Assembly: GCA_030628575.1 (NCBI GenBank)
Contig: DAOVQR010000009.1
Location: forward strand, 1 to 10,957
Length of the DNA: 10,957 nt
Source of the DNA: a bacterium
GTDB taxonomy: Bacteria > Patescibacteriota > UBA1384 > JAMDBS01 > DAOVQR01
Reading direction: 5' to 3'
Positions 1-4,621 of this stretch are shown here, one piece after another. Under the pieces are notes generated by a model. The model worked only from the letters and a program-made list of their open reading frames with translations, searched no databases and was not told the DNA's origin. Position numbers and translations under genes: made by a program. Positions within the stretch are counted from its first letter, which is position 1; the number at the start of each line of letters is the position of its first letter.

Positions 1-48
1 AAACACCTTATGTTGTTAAAGAGTAGGGCTTGACATAATATAACAGGA

Positions 49-134
49 CTGAATTTAGTTCAGGATCTCGAGATTCCGAATCCCCAGTAGTAGAAACAAG
101 TTTCACTACGGGGCACCGCAAGTTCAGAATGACA
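49..134. repeat. Intergenic palindrome cluster (REP-like)
   Basis: This non-coding stretch holds three nested inverted repeats. CTGAA (49-53) pairs with TTCAG (59-63). ATCTCGAGAT (65-74) is a perfect 10-bp palindrome. A long hairpin runs from 82 to 113: CCCC (82-85), GTAGT (87-91) and GAAAC (93-97) pair with GTTTC (100-104), ACTAC (105-109) and GGGG (110-113), leaving an AA loop and two bulged A's. The cluster ends in CAGAATGACA (125-134), which in reverse reads TGTCATTCTG, a string I associate with common bacterial intergenic repeats. I see no ORF. It lies downstream of the tRNA-Val end, so it could act in termination or RNA stability, but there is no T-run. The structure is certain; the function is unknown. 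Confidence 0.6.
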
Positions 135-170
135 GTGGAAGTATGATTTTAGAATGTGATACCTATAGAA

Positions 171-222
171 TGGCTTGCCATGAGAAACGTTGAGAGCTAT
201 GCTCCATGACGTGACAAATGGT
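171..222 (-). repeat. tRNA-trailing repeat, copy 1
   Basis: Copy 1 of a two-copy element; the other is at 10775-10826. Both copies are 52 nt. They share an identical 25-nt block (171-195 here) that begins with the palindrome TGGCTTGCCA, then a 14-nt stretch that differs, then CGTGAC[AG]AATGGT, whose TGG is the encoded CCA of the upstream tRNA. On the minus strand the element is therefore the immediate 3' trailer of tRNA-Val. The equal length despite an unrelated centre suggests a constrained RNA structure or a mobile unit. Its function is unknown. Confidence 0.75.
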
Positions 223-294
223 GGGCGGTACAGGACTCGAACCTGTGACCCTCTCGGTGTAAACGAGATGCTCTACCAGCTGAGCTAACCGCCC
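219..294 (-). tRNA. tRNA-Val (anticodon TAC)
   Basis: The reverse strand folds into a full cloverleaf. The acceptor GGGCGGT (288-294) pairs with ACCGCCC (223-229), the discriminator is A, and CCA is encoded (219-221). The D-arm contains TAGCTCAGCTGGTAGAGC. The anticodon stem TCTCG/CGAGA encloses the loop TTTACAC, giving anticodon TAC, which reads GUA and other Val codons by wobble. The T-loop is TTCGAGT. It is the last gene of the minus-strand Leu-Phe-Val cluster and is followed directly by the 52-nt tRNA-trailing repeat. Confidence 0.97.
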
Positions 295-367
295 TTTTAT
301 TTCATTTAAAACAAGATAAGTTTACACTGAACGAAATCTGAGAATGAAATTCGAAAAATTTCGGAAG

Positions 368-442
368 TGGTGCCAAGGGGGAGAATCGAACTCCCGACAC
401 CATGATTTTCAGTCATGTGCTCTACCACTGAGCTACCTTGGC
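368..442 (-). tRNA. tRNA-Phe (anticodon GAA)
   Basis: The acceptor GCCAAGG (436-442) pairs with CCTTGGC, with discriminator A and encoded CCA (368-370). The anticodon stem CATGA/TCATG encloses the loop CTGAAAA, giving anticodon GAA. The T-arm has loop TTCGATT closed by GGGAG/CTCCC. It lies 13 nt after tRNA-Leu and 73 nt before tRNA-Val on the minus strand, presumably in one transcript starting near 553. Confidence 0.97.
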
Positions 443-455
443 ATGTTTATATTAT

Positions 456-542
456 TGGTGCCGCGAGAGAGATTTGAACTCTCACGTCCCGAAGGACACT
501 GGCCCCTCAAGCCAGCCTGTCTACCAATTCCAGCATCGCGGC
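456..542 (-). tRNA. tRNA-Leu (anticodon GAG)
   Basis: This is a class II tRNA with a long variable arm (TGTCC TTCG GGACG type hairpin). The acceptor GCCGCGA (536-542) pairs with TCGCGGC, the discriminator is A, and CCA is encoded (456-458). The anticodon loop TTGAGGG between CTGGC and GCCAG gives GAG, reading CUC/CUU. It is the first gene of the minus-strand tRNA operon, about 10 nt below the predicted transcription start. Confidence 0.97.
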
Positions 543-559
543 CAGCGTGGTCTTGAATT

Positions 560-588
560 ATTATACCTAAATATTTAATGATTTTCAA
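560..588 (-). promoter_or_regulatory. Promoter of tRNA-Leu-Phe-Val operon
   Basis: Minus-strand -35 TTGAAA (583-588), a 17-nt spacer and a consensus -10 TATAAT (560-565). The predicted start near 553 leaves about a 10-nt leader before tRNA-Leu. This is one of the best sigma70-type promoters in the window. It faces away from the HAD gene on the other strand. Confidence 0.75.
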
Positions 589-620
589 GGTAAGCTTTAT
601 TAGTAGCTTTATATTTGATA

Positions 621-626
621 TATTAT
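621..626 (+). promoter_or_regulatory. Probable -10 box of the HAD gene
   Basis: TATTAT ends 8 nt before the ATG at 635, so transcription would begin at or within 2 nt of the start codon. No Shine-Dalgarno sequence precedes that ATG, in keeping with a leaderless mRNA. The -35 is not recognisable, so this is a weak call in AT-rich DNA. Confidence 0.35.
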
Positions 627-634
627 TTATTAGT

Positions 635-1258
635 ATGAATAAAAAAACTATAATTTTGGATTTTGATTATACATTATTTGATGCCAAAAAATTCCGTAAA
701 GATTTAGTCAGTTGTCTGGCTTGTTTTGATATTGATGAAAAACTTTATACTAAAACATATAATAAAATCCGCTATCGTGGAGGCAAGGAAGCAGATTATC
801 TACCTATAAAACATCTTAAGCATCTAGCCAGATTGACTAACAATAATTATCAAGATTTGAAAAAAGAATACGATAAAGTTATTGATAAATGTATAAAATA
901 TTTATATTCTGACGTTTTACTTTCTCTTAAAAAGCTACAAGCTACAAGCTACAAGCTAATCTTATTAACTTTCGGCAATCCAGAATTTCAAAAAATGAAG
1001 ATTGATAATTCCAAGATAAAAAAATATTTTAATAAAATTTATTATACTGACAAAAATAAAACTGATTTTGTAAAAGAAATCCCTGATAATGAGAACATGG
1101 TATTTATCAATGACAATCCCAATGAAATAGTCGCTTTGCAAAAAATCTACAAAAAGGCAAAATTTATTCAGATTCAAAGAATTGAAGGAAAAAAATATAG
1201 TTTAAAAATCAAAGAGATATTGATAATTAAAAATTTATTTTTATTCTTTTCTCTTTGA
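635..1258 (+). CDS. HAD-superfamily hydrolase-like protein
   Basis: A 207-residue soluble protein of the haloacid dehalogenase fold, probably a small phosphatase; the substrate is unknown. Motif I is DFDYT (D9 nucleophile, D11 acid/base). A hydrophobic strand ending LILLTF supplies a motif II Thr (T112). K143 or a nearby Lys may be motif III. The strand FINDNPNE (D160) sits where the acidic motif IV is expected. The cap is a helical insert between residues 18 and 95. The frame is open upstream to 578, but those residues resemble translated intergenic DNA, and motif I normally lies within 15 residues of the start, so ATG 635 is chosen. No SD is present and a -10-like box lies just upstream. 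Codons 100-108 are encoded by a 7-nt tandem repeat. The 3' end overlaps the convergent solute-binding gene by 32 bp. Fold assignment is fairly sure; the function is not. Confidence 0.8.
   Translation: MNKKTIILDFDYTLFDAKKFRKDLVSCLACFDIDEKLYTKTYNKIRYRGGKEADYLPIKHLKHLARLTNNNYQDLKKEYDKVIDKCIKYLYSDVLLSLKKLQATSYKLILLTFGNPEFQKMKIDNSKIKKYFNKIYYTDKNKTDFVKEIPDNENMVFINDNPNEIVALQKIYKKAKFIQIQRIEGKKYSLKIKEILIIKNLFLFFSL
932..958 (+). repeat. AAGCTAC heptanucleotide tandem repeat
   Basis: Nearly four perfect copies of the 7-mer AAGCTAC (932-938, 939-945, 946-952 and a 6-nt remainder) lie inside the HAD gene and encode residues 100-108. Because 7 is not a multiple of 3, gain or loss of one unit would shift the frame. 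Related period-7 tracts with other unit sequences lie at 7585, 7639, 9424 and 9629. Confidence 0.9.
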
Positions 1259-2648
1259 TATACCATTCATTAATAGCAAAAAATCTGTCTGCTGGAGAAA
1301 ATGCTTTTATATCAGTTATGGTGCCTTTAACTTTTTTGGAAATAGCATAATTCCATATTTCATGCTGCAAAATAATCGCCGGTGCTTCTTCATCAAAAAT
1401 CTTCCAGAAAGATTCATATTTTTTATTTCTTTCTTCGCTATCTATAGTCATCCTCGCCTGTTCCAATAATTTATCAGCATCTACATCAGAAAAGTTAGAT
1501 AAATTCAAACCTTTATCTGTGACCTGAGATGAATGCCAAAAAGGATATGGGTCCGGATCATAACCATAATCTAAACCATAAAGCAATAGATCATACTGGC
1601 GATTGGGAATAATTTCTAATTGAAGTTCGCTAGGTTCATAATATCTGATCTCTAAATTTACCCCAAATTCTTGCCATTTATTCTTAATTTCTTCTGCTTT
1701 TTCTATATTAATTTGCTTTGTACTGGTAACTAGTGTAGCGGTTAAATTTTCTCCTGTCGGCTCAGATTTAGCAAGATGCTGACGGATGCTCTTCTTTTCC
1801 CAAACGGGACTATTTAAATTAAAAAACAAAATTAAATATCTCGGTAATTGCATCTGATAATAATTAAAGTTTTTAGACAAATCATCCTCAGTTTCAATAT
1901 ACGATACTCCATCAAGTTGTTTACCTTTAAGTGCCTTAAGAAGATTATTATAATCTGGATACAATTTTAAAATTATTTTCTGTAAATATGGTTCTTTATA
2001 AATATAGTTTTCCCGCGGAACTAGTGTAATTTCTGATTTTGTTTCTTTATCGATTTTATAGGGACCATATGGTAAAAGTGGTTCGCTTAAATTTGCCAAA
2101 AGCGGTGCAAATGGCTGCTTAAGATTAAATTTGATAATTTTTTCTTCTGGTGATTCTATATCAATATCTGACCAGCTGGGTTTATCCTGACGGATAATTT
2201 CTACTAATTCCTCTGATTTGATATCATTGATTAAATAAAAAGTATAGGATTTTTTGTCTTCTGAAATCTCCCATTTCTCGGCCAAATTTGGTTTTATTTC
2301 TCCATTTTCATCAAAACGGACTAATCCAATTTTTGTTAGTTTTTTAACTGTCAATTGAACATCAGAAATTGAATCTGCAATTATACCTTCTCTATATTCT
2401 CCGCCTGTATCTGGAACAATTTGTGTTGAATCAAGATATTTTTTATATCCCAAAATCGAAGAACAAATAATTATTGCCAACAGAAAAATTACTAAAATGA
2501 TTCTTTCCCATCTGGGAAATATAGAACCGATACCACTAATTAATTTTTTGAGATATATAAAGAACTGTCTTGTGTATTTGACAACTGTTTTAATTAACTT
2601 AAATAAGAATTCGTAGATATCAATAAGAGCAACTTTAACTTTATTAAT
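1227..2648 (-). CDS. Membrane-anchored family 5 solute-binding protein (OppA/DppA-like), compact
   Basis: Extracytoplasmic solute-binding protein of the peptide/nickel ABC class (SBP_bac_5), held by an N-terminal membrane helix. Family-like stretches in order: GGEYREGII after the helix, PNLAEKWEISEDKKSYTF, PFAPLLANLSEPLLPYGPYK, LKALKGKQLDGVSYIE, YQMQLPRYLILFFNLNSP, and the C-terminal DLLLYGLDYGYDPDPYPFWHS and NLSNFSDVDADKLLEQAR. About 473 residues is short for this family (normally above 500). Segments that usually follow GGEY..G and the 'IRQHLA' helix look missing, so the binding cleft may be reduced. The frame is open from the secG stop (2667). No ATG, GTG or TTG exists before the TTG at 2480, which would start inside the hydrophobic helix. 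I prefer ATT at 2646-2648, with AAGG (2654-2657) five nt upstream; TTG 2480 is the conservative alternative. No permease genes are visible here. Confidence 0.8.
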   Translation of the reverse strand: MNKVKVALIDIYEFLFKLIKTVVKYTRQFFIYLKKLISGIGSIFPRWERIILVIFLLAIIICSSILGYKKYLDSTQIVPDTGGEYREGIIADSISDVQLTVKKLTKIGLVRFDENGEIKPNLAEKWEISEDKKSYTFYLINDIKSEELVEIIRQDKPSWSDIDIESPEEKIIKFNLKQPFAPLLANLSEPLLPYGPYKIDKETKSEITLVPRENYIYKEPYLQKIILKLYPDYNNLLKALKGKQLDGVSYIETEDDLSKNFNYYQMQLPRYLILFFNLNSPVWEKKSIRQHLAKSEPTGENLTATLVTSTKQINIEKAEEIKNKWQEFGVNLEIRYYEPSELQLEIIPNRQYDLLLYGLDYGYDPDPYPFWHSSQVTDKGLNLSNFSDVDADKLLEQARMTIDSEERNKKYESFWKIFDEEAPAIILQHEIWNYAISKKVKGTITDIKAFSPADRFFAINEWYIKEKRIKINF

Positions 2649-2653
2649 AGTTA

Positions 2654-2657
2654 CCTT
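2654..2657 (-). promoter_or_regulatory. Ribosome binding site deciding an ATT start
   Basis: Minus-strand AAGG lies 5 nt before ATT (2646-2648), within the 18-nt gap after the secG stop codon. Starting there gives a Lys-containing N-terminus followed by an amphipathic stretch and the complete membrane helix. The TTG at 2480 has no SD. The choice is inferred from spacing and domain completeness. Confidence 0.45.
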
Positions 2658-2666
2658 TTCTTTAAT

Positions 2667-2882
2667 TTAGAAATATATGTTTATAACCGTTGCGGCAACA
2701 AATAAAATTGCCAACACAATTGTTACAATATATAAAGCTTTTTCCAACCCTCTTTTAGAACGATAAACATTGCCTTCGCCACCAAAAGCTCCACCTAAAC
2801 CCGTACCTCGATGTTGCAGTAAAACCGAGATTACCAGTAAAATTGATAATACTATTTGTATAATATTTAATGTTGTATGCAT
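2667..2882 (-). CDS. secG: SecG, preprotein translocase subunit
   Basis: A 71-residue protein, the third subunit of the SecYEG channel in the cytoplasmic membrane. It has the standard SecG plan: an N-terminal TM helix (about residues 3-23), the conserved cytoplasmic loop with LLQHRGTGLGGAFGG, a short basic segment (YRSKRGLEK), and a second TM helix (about 50-70). The length is typical of compact SecG proteins. ATG at 2880-2882 is chosen because the frame upstream runs backward through the tRNA-Gly and tRNA-Cys genes. A -10 TATAAT ends 10 nt before the ATG, leaving a leader of only a few nt and no SD. The solute-binding gene follows after 18 nt, so the two are probably cotranscribed. Confidence 0.93.
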   Translation of the reverse strand: MHTTLNIIQIVLSILLVISVLLQHRGTGLGGAFGGEGNVYRSKRGLEKALYIVTIVLAILFVAATVINIYF

Positions 2883-2892
2883 AACAGCATTT

Positions 2893-2921
2893 ATTATAGT
2901 GTATTGATTAAAATTAATCAA
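2893..2921 (-). promoter_or_regulatory. secG promoter
   Basis: Minus-strand -35 TTGATT (2916-2921), a 17-nt spacer, and -10 TATAAT (2893-2898). The expected start is 3-5 nt before the secG ATG, so the message would be nearly leaderless. The -35 lies in one arm of the palindrome at 2904-2921. The other arm serves as the -35 of the opposing tRNA promoter. Confidence 0.7.
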
Positions 2922-2932
2922 GATGTTATTAT
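2904..2932 (+). promoter_or_regulatory. tRNA-Gly/Cys promoter, overlapping the secG promoter
   Basis: Plus-strand -35 TTGATT (2904-2909), a 17-nt spacer and -10 TATTAT (2927-2932). The predicted start near 2939 leaves about 18 nt before tRNA-Gly. Its -35 lies inside the spacer of the divergent secG promoter. The perfect 18-bp palindrome TTGATTAA-AA-TTAATCAA (2904-2921) carries both -35 hexamers. Two polymerases could not bind at once, so the two units are expected to compete. Confidence 0.6.
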
Positions 2933-2956
2933 ATTTTAGAGTTAAGTTTATATTTT

Positions 2957-3031
<75 letters not shown>

Positions 3032-3032
3032 C

Positions 3033-3107
3033 GGCCACGTAGCCAAGTGGTAAGGCAGGGGTTTGCAAAACCCCTACACGTCGGTTCGATTCCGACCGTG
3101 GCCTCCA
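3033..3107 (+). tRNA. tRNA-Cys (anticodon GCA)
   Basis: The acceptor GGCCACG (3033-3039) pairs with CGTGGCC (3097-3103), with discriminator T and encoded CCA (3105-3107). The anticodon stem GGGGT/ACCCC encloses the loop TTGCAAA, giving GCA. The T-loop is TTCGATT. Its trailer forms a small hairpin, CACCC (3106-3110) with GGGTG (3125-3129), and continues into TGACAAGCCA (3128-3137), a motif shared with the trailers at the other two tRNA sites. Confidence 0.97.
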
Positions 3108-3137
3108 CCCTACGCTAATGCTTCGGGTGACAAGCCA
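3106..3137 (+). other. tRNA-Cys trailer hairpin and TGRCAAGCCA motif
   Basis: CACCC (3106-3110) pairs with GGGTG (3125-3129) around a 14-nt loop. TGACAAGCCA follows at 3128-3137, 20 nt after the CCA end. The same motif as TGGCAAGCCA lies 38 nt after the CCA ends at 219 and 10823 on the minus strand. There is no T-run, so it is not a classic terminator. An RNA processing signal or a repeat remnant are both possible. Confidence 0.5.
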
Positions 3138-3190
3138 AAAATATTCGTGATTATTAGAGATAAAATTAGTGATTGATTAGCGAGGTGATT

Positions 3191-3550
3191 ATGAGCAAGA
3201 AAAAAAAGAAAAAGAAATTTAAAAAACATTTTAAAGCCCAAATTTTGCAAAATTTAAATCATAAAGATGAAACTTCTGACTCAATAACAATTGAAGAAGT
3301 CCCAATACAAAAAGATCAACCCGTTATACAAAAAAGGGGGAGCAATCAAGTTTCAAATGATAATAAAATTGATGAAACCCCAACTACTGATAAAACTGAA
3401 ATGAAATATTTTAAATCAGATCTTGGAAAAATAGCTTTTTCTGTTGGATTGGTAATTGTATTATTCGCAGTTGTAGTACTACTTAATTCTCAAACCTTAA
3501 TTATTGCCGATATTACCAACAAATTAACAGAACTCGCACATATTAATTAA
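3191..3550 (+). CDS. Hypothetical Lys-rich single-TM protein
   Basis: I do not recognise a named family. The 119-residue product starts with a run of lysines (MSKKKKKKKFKKHF), continues through a polar, probably disordered stretch (about 20-75), and ends in one TM helix (about 80-98, IAFSVGLVIVLFAVVVLL) and a short tail. It is thus probably anchored near its C-terminus with the basic part in the cytoplasm, where it could touch membrane surfaces or nucleic acid. ATG 3191 is chosen because GAGG (3182-3185) lies 5 nt upstream; the in-frame TTG at 3173 has no SD. The first codons form a near-continuous A-tract, a possible slippage site. It follows tRNA-Cys by 83 nt and may be read through from the tRNA promoter. 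Similar small Lys-rich TM proteins are common in Patescibacteria, from memory. Confidence 0.75.
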   Translation: MSKKKKKKKFKKHFKAQILQNLNHKDETSDSITIEEVPIQKDQPVIQKRGSNQVSNDNKIDETPTTDKTEMKYFKSDLGKIAFSVGLVIVLFAVVVLLNSQTLIIADITNKLTELAHIN

Positions 3551-3563
3551 TATACTTGTTGAG

Positions 3564-3592
3564 AAATTAAAGATATATAAATTCTTTAATTT
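3564..3592. terminator. Possible bidirectional AT-rich terminator
   Basis: A perfect 9-bp inverted repeat, AAATTAAAG (3564-3572) and CTTTAATTT (3584-3592), with an 11-nt loop. It lies between two convergent genes and overlaps the stop codon of the DUF4349 gene. A T-rich tract follows on the plus strand. The stem has one G-C pair, so it would be weak. Position favours a terminator. Confidence 0.35.
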
Positions 3593-4524
3593 GTATTTTT
3601 GTTTTGACTTTTGATCTTTTTACGCCATTTAATTATTAACCAGATTGGCAACCAAATAATTCCAAAGATAACGATCCAGATAATCACATAACTTAACCAT
3701 CTTAAGACTGACAAAAGTGCCCGGAAAGCTAACTTAATTTGGCTCCACGGACGCCATTTTTCTGAAACAACTGGTAATGATGATTCATCTAAAGCTAAAG
3801 TAACTGAAATTTTTGTCATTTCAACATTCTGTCCTAAATATTGCATTTTACCTTTGATTAACTCAATTTTTTCCCTGACATTAGTCAACTCTTTTTGAAT
3901 CGTTAAAACTTCTTTCACATTTTGAGCTTGTTTCATAATTTCTTGTAATTGTTTTTCACTTACTTCATAATTTTCAAGTTTTGATTTTAAATCAGTATAT
4001 TGATCAGTAATATCTTCAGCTGAGATATTTTCCAAGACAATTTTATCTGCCAAATTTTTAATATAATCTAGAGATTCATCTAAAACATTAGTTGGAACTC
4101 TAATAGTTATATAAGAACGTGGTTGATCTAAAGGATTATTAATTTCAGAACTAGCTACATAACCATCTTGATTTTCGGCGTATTGAGAGATTTTTTTTGC
4201 ACTATCTTCTACATCAGATACCACTATTGACAATTTGGCATCTTTAATTATCAACCTTTCAGTGTTTTCACTGTTATCATCACTTGATGTTGATTCTGTG
4301 GATAATTCAGAAGAAACTTCTGTGGTTTTTAAACTAGATGATTTCGAACTGGAAAGTTCAGCCGAGGAAGGTGCAAAAGCTGTTGATGAGCCACCAAGTC
4401 CTTGCATCAACCAAGCGCCAATTACATAAAGCAGAATTAATCCTCCAATAACTGCAATTATAATAATCCAGGGATTGGTTCCTTTTTTCTTTTGGGATTG
4501 ATTAACTTCTTCGAAGTTGGTCAT
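3586..4524 (-). CDS. DUF4349 domain membrane protein
   Basis: A 312-residue membrane protein of unknown function. Order: cytoplasmic start, TM helix 1 (about 19-41), a Ser/Thr-rich linker (45-85), a DUF4349 core (about 90-245) with the typical DAKLSIVVSDVEDSAKKI opening, GYVASS, TIRVPTNVLDESLDYIK and the DITDQYTDLKSKLENYE stretch, a coiled coil (about 177-226), a strand ending ISVTLAL, then TM helix 2 (277-299) and a basic tail. This matches the family plan of an extracytoplasmic domain between two membrane helices. The start is firm: AAGGAGG (4531-4537) lies 6 nt before the ATG, the strongest SD in the window. An extended -10 lies upstream at 4599-4607. It is 97 nt downstream of the yifB-like gene. 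DUF4349 proteins are thought to be envelope-related; no reaction is known to me. Confidence 0.85.
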   Translation of the reverse strand: MTNFEEVNQSQKKKGTNPWIIIIAVIGGLILLYVIGAWLMQGLGGSSTAFAPSSAELSSSKSSSLKTTEVSSELSTESTSSDDNSENTERLIIKDAKLSIVVSDVEDSAKKISQYAENQDGYVASSEINNPLDQPRSYITIRVPTNVLDESLDYIKNLADKIVLENISAEDITDQYTDLKSKLENYEVSEKQLQEIMKQAQNVKEVLTIQKELTNVREKIELIKGKMQYLGQNVEMTKISVTLALDESSLPVVSEKWRPWSQIKLAFRALLSVLRWLSYVIIWIVIFGIIWLPIWLIIKWRKKIKSQNKNTN

Positions 4525-4530
4525 AATTTT

Positions 4531-4537
4531 CCTCCTT
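4531..4537 (-). promoter_or_regulatory. Strong Shine-Dalgarno site
   Basis: Minus-strand AAGGAGG with a 6-nt gap to the ATG at 4524. It matches the anti-SD fully, which is notable because several neighbouring genes have no SD at all. Confidence 0.85.
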
Positions 4538-4598
4538 GTTCAAATTTATAAATTCGATAAACTTTCATCACTTTATGATAAAATATCCTTACAATATT

Positions 4599-4607
4599 AT
4601 TATATCA
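4599..4607 (-). promoter_or_regulatory. Extended -10 promoter of the DUF4349 gene
   Basis: Minus-strand TGATATAAT, an extended -10 (TGnTATAAT) at 4599-4607. The start near 4592 gives about a 68-nt leader ending in the SD. No convincing -35 is seen, which extended -10 promoters tolerate. An 11-nt direct repeat (ATATCAAATTT on the plus strand) covers the upstream side. Confidence 0.5.
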
Positions 4608-4621
4608 AATTTATATCAAAT

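Noticed and set aside
30..35. TTGACA as a possible -35
   Set aside because: No acceptable -10 lies 16-18 nt downstream.
344..556. Open frame of about 70 codons across the tRNA-Phe/Leu region
   Set aside because: It is the antisense translation of two tRNA genes, which explains its apparent peptide motifs.
578..634. Upstream start of the HAD gene
   Set aside because: The added residues precede motif I unusually far, and the segment overlaps promoter-like DNA. ATG 635 places motif I at residue 9.
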